From NCBI GenBank assembly GCA_012837335.1, contig DURM01000009.1, positions 1 to 64,000 of the forward strand: a stretch of DNA of 64,000 nt. Reading direction: 5' to 3'. Position numbers and translations under genes: made by a program. A model generated the notes under the pieces. The model saw nothing but the letters and a program-made list of their open reading frames with translations. It was not told the DNA's origin and did not search any database. Below are positions 44,814 through 53,207 of this stretch, one piece after another. Source of the DNA: Bacillota bacterium. Its GTDB lineage: Bacteria; Bacillota; Limnochordia; Darwinibacteriales; DTU012. The stretch's first letter is position 1, and each line of letters opens with the position of its first letter.

Positions 44814-45092
44814 ATGTTAGAGATAAAAAAAGGTACAAATAAATTCTATATCGGCGATTCAGAAGCAAATCCACTGGCAGAAATCACTTGGGTGCCTTCG
44901 GAGCGCAATCGGGTGATAGCCAATCACACTTATGTTTCTAATGAGCTGAGAGGCCAAGGTGTTGCTAAGCTGCTGCTTGAAAGGTTTATTGAATGGGTAA
45001 GAGAGGAAAATCTTCAGGTTATTCCTCAGTGTTCGTTTGTGAAGGACCAGATGGAAAAAAACAGCGATTACCATGATTTGCTGAGCAGTTAA
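44814..45092 (+). CDS. small GNAT-like acetyltransferase domain protein (YjdJ type)
   Basis: 92 residues from the ATG at 44814 (AAAGGAG upstream). KFYIGDSEANPLAEITWVPS and VIANHTYVSNELRGQGVAKLLLERFIEWVREENLQVIPQCSFV match the compact GNAT family of PF14542 proteins, with RGQGVA as the acetyl-CoA loop. These small proteins lack the N-terminal part of normal GNATs. The substrate is unknown. It ends two bases before the HemW-like gene and is probably co-translated with it. Confidence 0.85.
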   Translation: MLEIKKGTNKFYIGDSEANPLAEITWVPSERNRVIANHTYVSNELRGQGVAKLLLERFIEWVREENLQVIPQCSFVKDQMEKNSDYHDLLSS

Positions 45093-45093
45093 A

Positions 45094-46341
45094 ATGCTGA
45101 CCTCGCTGATCCGAATGTATCTTACCCGCAGCTTTGAACCTTTCCGATTTCAGAGCGAATACAGCAATCACCTTGATTACCATTGTTTGGACAATCTGGG
45201 TTTGTATGTGCACATCCCGTTCTGCCGCTCACTGTGCAGCTTCTGTCCTTACTGCCGAGTCAAGTATCAATCAGAGCTTGTGGAATTATATCTCAAGGCG
45301 CTGCTCCAAGAAATAGAGCTTGTGGGTAAAGCTTCAGCAGGGAAAAAGCAGGTGACCAGCCTCTACTTCGGTGGAGGCACACCTGCCCTGCTGATTGATG
45401 ATCTGGAACGGATCATTAATGCCATCCAGCGGTATTTTGTTATAACTGAAGGCATCGGCATCGAACTCCATCCGGAAGATCTGACCCCATCCAATCTTTC
45501 TAAGCTCAAAGATGCAGGTGTGAATATGGTATGTTTGGGTGTGCAGTCTTTTGATAAACAGTGTTTAGCCAATCTAGGGCGGATGGGAAAGAGTGCAGAG
45601 GCGGAACTGGAATTAGCAGGTAATGCCGGTTTTGCAGCAGTCGATGTAGATTTGATTTTTGCCATTCCTGGACAAACAACAGCATCCCTGCTGCAGGATG
45701 TGGATACTGCATTTAAGTATGGGGCTACCCAAGTTTCAACCTATCCTTTCATCGATTTTACCTTTGCGGATAACAAATATAAGCCGCTCTCAAAGCGGAG
45801 TAAAAAACAAATGCTCCAGGCACTGGTAGAGCACTGCAGAGCTGCAGGCAGAGAGCGAACTTCGGTGTGGACTTTTGCCGCACCGGGAACTCCGAAGTAT
45901 TCTTCGATTACACGAGACTTCTTCTTGGGCTTCGGGGTGTCTGCTGCTTCACTGCTTCGGGATCAGTTTAAAATTAACACCTTCTCAATTCCCGCGTATA
46001 TAGAGAGAGTCAGATCCGGGCAGCTGCCCACAATGCTCACCCTTGAGTTTACTCGGTACCAGCGGGCGGCCTATTATTTGTTCTGGAGTGCTTATTCTAT
46101 GAGCCTGTCACCGGAGCAGTTCCACTCGGTTGTTGGTGAGCCCCTGGAGAAGATATACGGGTTTGAGTTTTGGCTGTTGGAAAAACTCGGGCTGATTTAC
46201 AAACACGAAGATTTCTATAAACTAACAGATCAAGCTGCATATTATTATCATAATCTTGAGCAGATTTACACAACCGCTTACATCGATAAAATGTGGCATA
46301 TCGCTCGCTGTGAAGCATTTCCCCAGGAAATAATACTTTAG
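45094..46341 (+). CDS. HemW/HemN-like radical SAM protein
   Basis: 415 residues. LGLYVHIPFCRSLCSFCPYC holds the CX3CX2C cluster ligands with the extra Cys typical of the coproporphyrinogen oxidase-like group. TSLYFGGGTPALL, GIGIELHPEDLT, VCLGVQSFDKQCLANLGR and VDLIFAIPGQT follow in family order. The C-terminal HemN domain is recognisable but divergent, so it is more likely a HemW-like haem chaperone or a relative acting on another substrate than a true HemN. It directly follows the small GNAT gene with almost no gap and no clear ribosome binding site, which suggests coupling. Confidence 0.85.
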   Translation: MLTSLIRMYLTRSFEPFRFQSEYSNHLDYHCLDNLGLYVHIPFCRSLCSFCPYCRVKYQSELVELYLKALLQEIELVGKASAGKKQVTSLYFGGGTPALLIDDLERIINAIQRYFVITEGIGIELHPEDLTPSNLSKLKDAGVNMVCLGVQSFDKQCLANLGRMGKSAEAELELAGNAGFAAVDVDLIFAIPGQTTASLLQDVDTAFKYGATQVSTYPFIDFTFADNKYKPLSKRSKKQMLQALVEHCRAAGRERTSVWTFAAPGTPKYSSITRDFFLGFGVSAASLLRDQFKINTFSIPAYIERVRSGQLPTMLTLEFTRYQRAAYYLFWSAYSMSLSPEQFHSVVGEPLEKIYGFEFWLLEKLGLIYKHEDFYKLTDQAAYYYHNLEQIYTTAYIDKMWHIARCEAFPQEIIL

Positions 46342-46445
46342 CAGTAAGCAGGCAGGAAAACAGCAGTTGGTGTCAAAAATTAATTTAATGTAAACTTTAA
46401 TATTGCTTCGGAAATAAAATCAAATTTTAAGCAAGGGGGAGCTTT

Positions 46446-49295
46446 ATGAAACGCAAGAGCAGACGGCTGAGACAAGGAATAATTCTGACAGTATTTCTAG
46501 TTTGTGTTCTGACCCAGGCAGCGGTGTATGCTTCTGACGTGGTTTGGACCAAAGTTGATGGAACAGATTTTGCTGACGAGGACATCTGGTTTGCCGAAAT
46601 GTTTGGCGGCAACGGATTTCCGGTTGAAAACCAATCTATTGGTGACGATCCGATGGTGGGAAGAGCCCTTACACTGAGAAAATCCAGCACTGCCGGTCGC
46701 GCAGCAGGCAGAGTGCTCCAAGGTGCTGACCGAGCAGGGCTGTATAAGCTGGAATTCGATGTAAACCTGCCTTCCAATTTCGGCAATGCAACAAGAGGTG
46801 CCGCGGTAGCTTTCTTCGAAACCGGAGTAAATATTGATACAAACTTGAGGCGTTCCGATAACCGCCATATATTCCGAATTCTATCAGTCGATGCGGCAGA
46901 TGGAAGAGAAGGCGGACTTTACCTTGATTTTAAGAAAAACATTGCCAATATAGTTGAAAAAGATGATTCGTGGCAGATTACTGCGGCTAATCTTGAAAAT
47001 ACAGTTGCTGTGACTGCTGCTGATCCTAACTTCACTGCCAATCAGTGGATTAATGTTTCTGCTGTGTTGGATTATAGCTCCAACTCCGCAGTTGTAACGT
47101 TAACCTTGCTTGAAGGCCCGAACGCAGGGTACTCCCGCACTTTTGCGGCTGATCTCCCCGGAGAAGACAATGGTGTCGGTTTAATGGCAGTATGTGGAAT
47201 TACCAAGGGTGGCGGCTCATCCTGGACTGCTCAGATTGCTAACATCAGCATATATACCGGTGCTGGTGAATTTGCCGGCTTTGGCAGAATTCGAATTGAT
47301 GAAGAACCGAGTGATATCACTGCTGTAGCCGGTATGATTGACGAAAATACTAGATTAAGTGTTACTGCGACAGGAATCGGAGTCGATTCAGAACTCAGCT
47401 ATCAGTGGTATAGGTCCAATAGTGTAAGCGGTGCAGATGCGGAACTCATCAGCGGTGCAGTGGGACCGGTCTACGCTGTACCGGAGAACATCGATCTCGG
47501 TACATATTATCTATTCTGCGAGATCTCTGCTGATGGTGTTGACCCGGTGCGGACCAATGTTGTGAAATTAACGGTTCGCAATCCTGCCGGCCGAAAAGAG
47601 TGGGGAGCCTATTATGAAACCGAGTGGAGATATCCATTCCAACGTGCAGTCTTAATGGAGAACAATCCGGAAATGTATCTTAATGACAAATTAAGACCAG
47701 TACTGGCTGAAGACACCTCCGCCGCACCGTTTCTGGTTAACGGAGTGCTGATGATACCATATCAAACAGCTGAAGCAATCTTTGGCGAAGATGTGGAGTG
47801 GGAGCTATCGGCAGATTTACAAACAATTGCAGCTACAAGGGGCAAAAACACAGCTGCTTTGCGTGTTGGCAGCGCTGAACTGCTGGTAGGCGATAAAAGC
47901 ACTGCGATGCTGGCAGCGCCTGTGATCATTGATGATGTGCTGTATATTCCTGCTCAGCCGGTTGCATCAGCCCTGGGAGTATCAGCCGGATGGGATGAGG
48001 AAAGCAGTGTACTGATCATCAGTACCGGTGCTTATGTATTCCCTGGAAAAGTTGCTCACGGCGCGATGAATGGTCAGAATGAAGCGTGGTATGGTTCCGC
48101 CGAATCGATCCGCTTAGCTGATAATCTCTTGATATACCAGAGGAACAGCGGCGGCTGGGTTGAGAACATCGATATGAGTGTTCAGATGACAGAAACCTTG
48201 AAGCGCCAGCTGCTTTCGCAAAAAGATAACACTGATGCATCCCTGGATAATGGGGTTACCATTCCTGAGATCCGCTATCTGATCAGAATGTATCAAGCAA
48301 CAAAGATCGAGCGCTATAGAGATGCTTATCTGCTCGGCATAAACGGTGTGCTTAAGGCCCAGTATCCGAACGGTGGATTTCCACAGCGGATGAACCAGCC
48401 AAGTTCATATCACGGCGAGATCACTTATAATGATAATGCTATGACCCAAGTGCTGCGCCTGTGGTGGGATATTTACTCCAATCCTGATCAATTCTTCAGT
48501 ATCGATGAAGAAACATATGCCAAAATTGAAGACTCCTTAATTCGGGGTATTGACTGTATTCTTGATACCCAAATTTACTCTGAAAAGCAGGGAATGCTCA
48601 CTGCGTGGTGCGCACAGCATGATCGGGTAACTCTGGAACCATCATGGGCCAGAGATTATGAGCCGCCTTCAATCAGCGGTTCGGAGTCAATCGGGATTAT
48701 TAACTTCTTGATGGGTCTTGATAAAGAGTTTCTGATCAGCTTAGATCAGGACAATGTCTTGGGTGAAGAGCTTACTATTTGGGAGCGGGTACAGAGAGCG
48801 ATCCATTCTGCGGTTAAGTTTTTCGAGCATGTGGAAATTCGCGGCTACGCGCTAACAACAGGTTCCTCACCTTGGGGAAGCGATCGGGTGCTCGTTGAAA
48901 GTCCTAACGCTAGGGGCCTGTGGGCAAGGTTTATTGACATTGATACTTTTGAACCGCTGTTCTTTGACCGCAGAGAACCAACCTTCCGGCCCAATCCGCG
49001 CGAGGTGGATACCTATAGACCGATCGTGAGAGGCGCAATGCCGGGTAAACATTATCCTGGTGGAGGAAACTTACGCAACCTCTATAGGGATGCCGATGGC
49101 AATCTTCATCCAATTATTGTTGGTCCTCAAGGCGAACTCATTCGTCCGGAAGGAACAGTTATGGATATCAAAGCCAGCTATGCTAACTTAAGTCATGAAC
49201 GCCGCAATGGATATCAATTTGTGGGCAGCTACGCTGCCAACCTCTCTGATGCATATCGGGCATGGCTGCGGAAAAATGATCTGACAGCTGAATAG
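46446..49295 (+). CDS. secreted pectate lyase (PL10-like) with copper-amine-oxidase-N-like domain
   Basis: 949 residues. The signal peptide ends near AAVYA. Residues 35-275 are a beta-sandwich (LYKLEFDVNLPSNFGN), residues 285-375 an Ig-like domain (LSYQWYRSNSVSGADAELIS), and residues 400-525 a copper-amine-oxidase-N-like module (APFLVNGVLMIPYQTAEAIFG and IIDDVLYIPAQPVASALGVS), common in Firmicutes surface proteins. Residues 545-945 are a PL10 pectate lyase: DNGVTIPEIRYLIRMYQATK, QYPNGGFPQRMN, and AQHDRVTLEPSWARDYEPPS followed by SGSESIGIINFLM. It should cut polygalacturonate outside the cell. GGGGGAG precedes the ATG. It stands alone, between two convergent groups. Confidence 0.88.
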   Translation: MKRKSRRLRQGIILTVFLVCVLTQAAVYASDVVWTKVDGTDFADEDIWFAEMFGGNGFPVENQSIGDDPMVGRALTLRKSSTAGRAAGRVLQGADRAGLYKLEFDVNLPSNFGNATRGAAVAFFETGVNIDTNLRRSDNRHIFRILSVDAADGREGGLYLDFKKNIANIVEKDDSWQITAANLENTVAVTAADPNFTANQWINVSAVLDYSSNSAVVTLTLLEGPNAGYSRTFAADLPGEDNGVGLMAVCGITKGGGSSWTAQIANISIYTGAGEFAGFGRIRIDEEPSDITAVAGMIDENTRLSVTATGIGVDSELSYQWYRSNSVSGADAELISGAVGPVYAVPENIDLGTYYLFCEISADGVDPVRTNVVKLTVRNPAGRKEWGAYYETEWRYPFQRAVLMENNPEMYLNDKLRPVLAEDTSAAPFLVNGVLMIPYQTAEAIFGEDVEWELSADLQTIAATRGKNTAALRVGSAELLVGDKSTAMLAAPVIIDDVLYIPAQPVASALGVSAGWDEESSVLIISTGAYVFPGKVAHGAMNGQNEAWYGSAESIRLADNLLIYQRNSGGWVENIDMSVQMTETLKRQLLSQKDNTDASLDNGVTIPEIRYLIRMYQATKIERYRDAYLLGINGVLKAQYPNGGFPQRMNQPSSYHGEITYNDNAMTQVLRLWWDIYSNPDQFFSIDEETYAKIEDSLIRGIDCILDTQIYSEKQGMLTAWCAQHDRVTLEPSWARDYEPPSISGSESIGIINFLMGLDKEFLISLDQDNVLGEELTIWERVQRAIHSAVKFFEHVEIRGYALTTGSSPWGSDRVLVESPNARGLWARFIDIDTFEPLFFDRREPTFRPNPREVDTYRPIVRGAMPGKHYPGGGNLRNLYRDADGNLHPIIVGPQGELIRPEGTVMDIKASYANLSHERRNGYQFVGSYAANLSDAYRAWLRKNDLTAE

Positions 49296-49307
49296 CAGGT
49301 GATAAAG

Positions 49308-49343
49308 AACCTCACCCTCGCTTAGGAGAGGGTGAGGTTTTTT
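49308..49343. terminator. bidirectional terminator between pectate lyase and DUF1593 gene
   Basis: AACCTCACCCTC and GAGGGTGAGGTT form a 12-bp perfect stem with an 8-base loop, followed by TTTT on the right. The genes on both sides converge on it. Confidence 0.88.
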
Positions 49344-50587
49344 CAGCCTGTACAGCGATCCATCCGTTTTTGGAAGTCCCGGAGGAATTGATCGCGCCAC
49401 TTATTAACTGTTTTTGACCCGGAGATCTCGCCGTCTTTCAGCTCAGGATCAAGAATATCAGACCACCAATTAGCAAACCGCAGCGGGTCTCTGCCGCGGC
49501 TTACCTGTGACTCCGCCACCGAGCGGAACTGTCCTGTTAGACCGTTTAATTCTGGAATATCACTGGAAACCACGTATGACCAGTCACCGATACTCTTTGG
49601 CATAAAGCGGATCCGATACTCTCCATCACCGGTATAATATCCCATGAAGTCCTGACGGGCGATTGTCATTGTAAAAGCGGGGGTGTCCGGATCTATATCA
49701 ATATGTGGACCTTTGAAAACGAATTCGGCAAGTCCAAACAGCTCTACGACATCGTCCAAAGTGGTATTGCCATGAAATACAGTATTTGGCCTGGAATGAA
49801 CCGGGATAAACTGTCCGCCCCAGCTTGGACTTTCCGGATTCTCCGGATTGCCTCTTAAAAGATAGGCAACAGAAGGTGTATCGCCCATTTTGATTGTGTT
49901 ATCGAGGAACCGGCAGAAGAATTCGCCTAAGGCGCCGTGTCCTTGGATATGTTCATTCACAAATGTTTGGTTGCCTAAATCTCCAGACTGATCGCCGCCC
50001 ACAAACCAGCCGCGGTAGGTTGAGTTGTTCTCGATCATCCAAAGGTTGGGGAAGTTGCGCTCTATATAAGCATGAGAGTTAACACCCCATTTTTTATTCG
50101 GCCCAGCAATGTAATATACACGGAGCTTAGCTTGAATGCTTGGATCATCATGCAGTGCTTGTGCTACATCGTCTAAGAGACCCCAAACAAGGATATAGAG
50201 GGTGCGCGGATCGTCTTTTTTCGCGCATTGGATAATCCATTCGGAACCTTCGGTTGGCTTGGAATAGCCTTTATAAGGAGCAGCATCGATTGCTCCTTGT
50301 TTTGTAATTGACCTTAAGTATTCTGGAGTAGGATAAGTCTTGGAGTGGCGGATCAGGTTCGGATAATCCTTATCATAAGCATCAATTACATCGAGAATAT
50401 CCTGGACAGTTCCTTCCCCCCATGGCGAGGAGAGTAAACCCTCGGTGTCAAATATATCAGAATACAGCAGATAGTGAACTATTGATTGATAATCGTCTGG
50501 GTCACTGCCGCCAATATCTGTTGAGACAATTACACGGTACCGCTCACCGGTAAGCGCACCACCCTTTAGTGGTTCGTAATCGTTCAT
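49343..50587 (-). CDS. DUF1593 family nucleoside-hydrolase-like protein
   Basis: 414 residues, cytoplasmic (no signal peptide). RVIVSTDIGGSDPDDYQSIVHYL is the Asp-rich metal site that this family shares with nucleoside hydrolases, and EGLLSSPWGEGTVQDILDVIDAY with TLYILVWGLLDDVAQAL and HAYIERNFPNLWMIENNSTYRGW follow the DUF1593 pattern (PF07632). Members lie in plant polysaccharide loci and are thought to cleave glycosidic or N-ribosyl bonds, but the substrate is unproven. AAGGGGTG precedes the ATG, and a good promoter lies 50-80 bases upstream. It converges with the pectate lyase. Confidence 0.85.
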   Translation of the reverse strand: MNDYEPLKGGALTGERYRVIVSTDIGGSDPDDYQSIVHYLLYSDIFDTEGLLSSPWGEGTVQDILDVIDAYDKDYPNLIRHSKTYPTPEYLRSITKQGAIDAAPYKGYSKPTEGSEWIIQCAKKDDPRTLYILVWGLLDDVAQALHDDPSIQAKLRVYYIAGPNKKWGVNSHAYIERNFPNLWMIENNSTYRGWFVGGDQSGDLGNQTFVNEHIQGHGALGEFFCRFLDNTIKMGDTPSVAYLLRGNPENPESPSWGGQFIPVHSRPNTVFHGNTTLDDVVELFGLAEFVFKGPHIDIDPDTPAFTMTIARQDFMGYYTGDGEYRIRFMPKSIGDWSYVVSSDIPELNGLTGQFRSVAESQVSRGRDPLRFANWWSDILDPELKDGEISGSKTVNKWRDQFLRDFQKRMDRCTG

Positions 50588-50638
50588 TAAAAGAGCACCC
50601 CTTTCGTGTCTAGCGATAAATAGAGCTACTCGTCTCTA

Positions 50639-50666
50639 ATTATATAGTTTTAGAGTACTAATTCAA
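50639..50666 (-). promoter_or_regulatory. sigma-A type promoter for the DUF1593 gene
   Basis: On the minus strand, TTGAAT (50666-50661), 16 bases, then TATAAT (50644-50639). The start codon at 50587 leaves a leader of about 45 bases. Confidence 0.65.
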
Positions 50667-50705
50667 CATGTTTTTAGCAAATGGTTTACCAGAGAGGAGA
50701 TAGGC

Positions 50706-51326
50706 ATGATTATTGATCTTACTCATGAAATTACTGACCAGATGCCGGTTTATCCCGGTGATTCTGCAACCAGGCTTACACATGCGAGAGTTTTTACTTC
50801 AGACTCCTACAACAATTATGACCTGTCCATCAATATGCATACCGGCACTCACATTGATGGGCCGATGCATTTAACAGCCAGCCAAACCTATTTAAACGAA
50901 ATTGATTTAAGCACGTTTATTGGCGAGGGTTGTGTGATCGATGTTTCGGCAGAGCCAAACGTTATTCGCGGAAAGAGTGAATACGAGGAGATTATTAACG
51001 GGAAGCAGATCGTGTTTTTTCATACTGGTCACAGTAAGACTTTTGGCCAACCTGCTTATTTCTGCGAATATCCAGTGCTGAGCCTAGATATTGCTGAGCT
51101 AATTGTGAAGAACAAAGTAAAAATGATTGGTCTGGACACTCCTTCACCAGACAAAGATCCCTTTGATGTTCATAAATACCTATTTGAACATGGAGTTCTG
51201 ATCATAGAGAATTTAACCAGGCTCGATCAATTACTGGATTACAAGTCTTTTGAAGTAATTGCCCTGCCATTGAATATTAAAGCAGATTCGTCCATTGCAA
51301 GAGTAGTGGCAAGAGTAAAGGGGTGA
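50706..51326 (+). CDS. cyclase/kynurenine formamidase-like family protein
   Basis: 206 residues. MIIDLTHEITDQMPVYPGD at the start and NMHTGTHIDGPMHL (His-Gly-Thr-His-Ile-Asp, a metal site) are the marks of the PF04199 'cyclase' family, which hydrolyses N-formylkynurenine or related amides and esters. GLDTPSPDKDPFDVHKYLF near the end fits too. It is cytoplasmic. GAGAGGAG precedes the ATG. It is transcribed divergently from the DUF1593 gene. No tryptophan pathway genes are near, so the true substrate is uncertain. Confidence 0.88.
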   Translation: MIIDLTHEITDQMPVYPGDSATRLTHARVFTSDSYNNYDLSINMHTGTHIDGPMHLTASQTYLNEIDLSTFIGEGCVIDVSAEPNVIRGKSEYEEIINGKQIVFFHTGHSKTFGQPAYFCEYPVLSLDIAELIVKNKVKMIGLDTPSPDKDPFDVHKYLFEHGVLIIENLTRLDQLLDYKSFEVIALPLNIKADSSIARVVARVKG

Positions 51327-51330
51327 TTGG

Positions 51331-51503
51331 ATGCCTCTGCCTATGGTTCATCTTGGTACAGCAAAGGAGTATGCTCGTTCCTAATTAAACTGTGGCACCT
51401 TTTAGACAAAGCCGAATCATATGCTGTTGATGGTTTGTTAAGGTTGGATGAAATAGATGCCGGTGATAGAATCAGAGATTTTTTAAACTCAGAGAGAATT
51501 TGA
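51331..51503 (+). pseudogene. remnant of a zinc-dependent phospholipase C-like gene
   Basis: The ATG at 51331 follows GGGGTGA and opens MPLPMVHLGTAKEYARS, a start typical of Firmicutes zinc-dependent phospholipase C-like or metal-dependent hydrolase proteins, but it stops at 51382. From 51390, in another frame, LWHLLDKAESYAVDGLLRLDEIDAGDRIRDFL runs to TGA at 51501, resembling the C-terminal helix of such a protein. The catalytic middle is gone. The reading is that an internal deletion removed most of the gene; the family assignment is tentative. Confidence 0.45.
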
Positions 51504-51529
51504 AAGACAGATGCTGGAAGGAGCAGGTT

Positions 51530-51997
51530 ATGGACATTAAGTTTACTTATATTGACGATCCAGAACTAAAAGAGAGTATATGCAGAAAAGTTTTGTTTGA
51601 TCTTCCCCTCTGGTTTGGTATTCCGGAAGCAAATGAGCACTATGCGCAGGGAGTAAGGGCAAAACCTTTTGTTGCCGTGATTTTGGATGGGAATATAATT
51701 GGTTTCGCCTCAATTAAAGAAACTACTAAGTTCACAGCCGAATTATATCTAATTGGGTTAATGGCCAAGTATCACTGGTTAGGAATAGGAACAAGACTAA
51801 TCAGTTTTATATGCAAAGAGTTAAAGCTGCAGGGGTATAAGCTGCTGCAGGTTAAGACGCTGGACGAGACTAGGGAATCAGCTGAATATGAAAAAAGCAG
51901 GCGTTTCTACACGAAAGTCGGATTTATTCCTGTGGAGGCCATAAAAGAAATATGGGGTCCTGAAAATCCCTGCTTAATCATGGTAAAAGTATTGTAG
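51530..51997 (+). CDS. GNAT family acetyltransferase
   Basis: 155 residues from the ATG at 51530, six bases after GGAAGGAG. The GNAT core is visible: FVAVILDGNIIGFASIKETTKFTAELYLIGLMAKYHWLGIGTRLI (acetyl-CoA loop HWLGIG, a variant of RGQGIG) and SRRFYTKVGFIPV, the family C-terminal motif. The substrate could be an amine of small molecules or proteins. It stands alone just downstream of the decayed gene at 51.3 kb and converges with the Uma2 remnant. Confidence 0.87.
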   Translation: MDIKFTYIDDPELKESICRKVLFDLPLWFGIPEANEHYAQGVRAKPFVAVILDGNIIGFASIKETTKFTAELYLIGLMAKYHWLGIGTRLISFICKELKLQGYKLLQVKTLDETRESAEYEKSRRFYTKVGFIPVEAIKEIWGPENPCLIMVKVL

Positions 51998-52002
51998 TTA
52001 TT

Positions 52003-52456
52003 TCAGCGCTTAAAGATTTCACTAGCTTGAACGGTTAAGCCGTCAAATACCAATGACCGAACTTCTTGTTCTAAGGAGTATACTTTAAACTCAATTATGT
52101 CAAAATCATTAAAAGTATAAACCATTACGGTTTCTGCTTCAGGGTCTACAATCCAGTATTCTTCGACTCCACCGAGCATATAGCTGTTCAGTTTATAAGC
52201 CATATCATTTCTGCGCGTACTGGACGAAGGGATTTCTACCACCAACGTCGGTGTTCCCATATAGCGCTCGTCGTCGGGAGTGGTGTCATCAATGTCGCAG
52301 GCAATTAGGAGGTCGGGCTGAACCACATCGGGATCTTTAAATCCTTCTTTGTACAAAAGGACATCAAATGGTGCGTAAAAGATCTAAGTAAATACCCAGG
52401 TTCTGTTTAAACTCTGTAGCGGTAATAGTTTTTTTCGGTTCCCTCTGCTTAGACAT
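52003..52456 (-). pseudogene. deletion-fused remnants of a Phd-like antitoxin and a Uma2 family nuclease
   Basis: Read on the minus strand, the ATG at 52456 opens MSKQREPKKTITATEFKQNLGIYLDL, the N-terminus of a Phd/YefM-type antitoxin, which then stops at 52364. In another frame from about 52380, FYAPFDVLLYKEGFKDPDVVQPDLLI to the end at 52003 is the C-terminal two thirds of a Uma2 (DUF820) restriction-like nuclease, with QPDLLIACDIDD, LVVEIPSSSTRRNDMAYKLNSYM and VEEYWIVDPEAETV. The antitoxin's second half and the nuclease's first 60 or so residues are missing. One deletion with its junction near 52380-52385 explains both. A consensus promoter is still present upstream. Confidence 0.75.
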
Positions 52457-52475
52457 AGACTCACCTCTTAATGCG

Positions 52476-52505
52476 ATTATAAATAATTTGAACAAAATGT
52501 GTCAA
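52476..52505 (-). promoter_or_regulatory. consensus promoter of the antitoxin-nuclease remnant
   Basis: On the minus strand, TTGACA (52505-52500), 18 bases, then TATAAT (52481-52476). TTTGA and TCAAA in inverted order around the -35 could be the old antitoxin operator. Confidence 0.65.
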
Positions 52506-52641
52506 ATAATCGTACGAATCGTGTTGAGTGATAGTACGAAATCATCTAGATTGATAAAGCGGTCCTCGAAGGATTCTGACACGGATTTCGTGAATATTAT
52601 TTTAAATCAGAGAATTAGGCAGCAGTCAAGGGGGTAAAGTG

Positions 52642-53091
52642 ATGGAAACTATGTTTTATATCGTAATTGTTGAAGCAGCAATACATCAAGCAGATCGGTG
52701 GCTGATTATCAAACGAAGTGAGAAAGAAGAACATGCGCCGGGTTTGCTGTCTTTAGTAGGAGGTAAAGTAGAGGTAGATGATGCAGCCAATGGTGTGCTG
52801 GAATCAACTTTGAGACGGGAAGTTCTTGAAGAAGTGGGTGTCGAGGTTGGGGATGAACTGCACTACCTGGAGAGCAAATTCTTCTTAACTGATAAAAATG
52901 AACCCGTTGTTGATATAGTATTTGTCTGCAAGCATAAATCTGGTGAACCGATGCCTTTATCAGGTGATGAAGTTGCCGGTGTACAGTGGATGTCCTGTGA
53001 TGAGATACTCAGAAGCTCAACCGCTCCGATCTGGCTGAAGCAAACCATTACAAAAGCAGAAACATTTAGGCTGCAGGAGGGAAGTAAATGA
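52642..53091 (+). CDS. NUDIX hydrolase
   Basis: 149 residues from the ATG at 52642 behind AAGGGGGTAAAG. The NUDIX box is SLVGGKVEVDDAANGVLESTLRREVLEEVGVEV, with REVLEEVGV as the metal-binding core; it has a few extra residues between the GG and the first helix, a variant seen in ADP-ribose or nucleotide-sanitising enzymes. There is no signal peptide. The substrate, some nucleoside diphosphate derivative, is unknown. Its stop overlaps a 19-residue open frame with a strong ribosome binding site. Confidence 0.88.
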   Translation: METMFYIVIVEAAIHQADRWLIIKRSEKEEHAPGLLSLVGGKVEVDDAANGVLESTLRREVLEEVGVEVGDELHYLESKFFLTDKNEPVVDIVFVCKHKSGEPMPLSGDEVAGVQWMSCDEILRSSTAPIWLKQTITKAETFRLQEGSK

Positions 53092-53147
53092 AGGTGTTTT
53101 CTGGTGAAAACGCAAACGCGGCTTACATCGCGAGCTGGCTTCAGTAA
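53088..53147 (+). CDS. very short reading frame coupled to the NUDIX gene, perhaps a truncated gene
   Basis: The ATG at 53088 overlaps the NUDIX stop (ATGA) and lies seven bases after AGGAGG, so it should be translated. It encodes MKVFSGENANAAYIASWLQ and stops. The quality of the start and the early stop suggest the head of a gene whose body was lost; no family can be named. Confidence 0.35.
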   Translation: MKVFSGENANAAYIASWLQ

Positions 53148-53207
53148 AAGAATAGAGCGATGAATGATAATTGGTTTGGTACAAAATAGGGTAAGGATGT
53201 GAATGCA

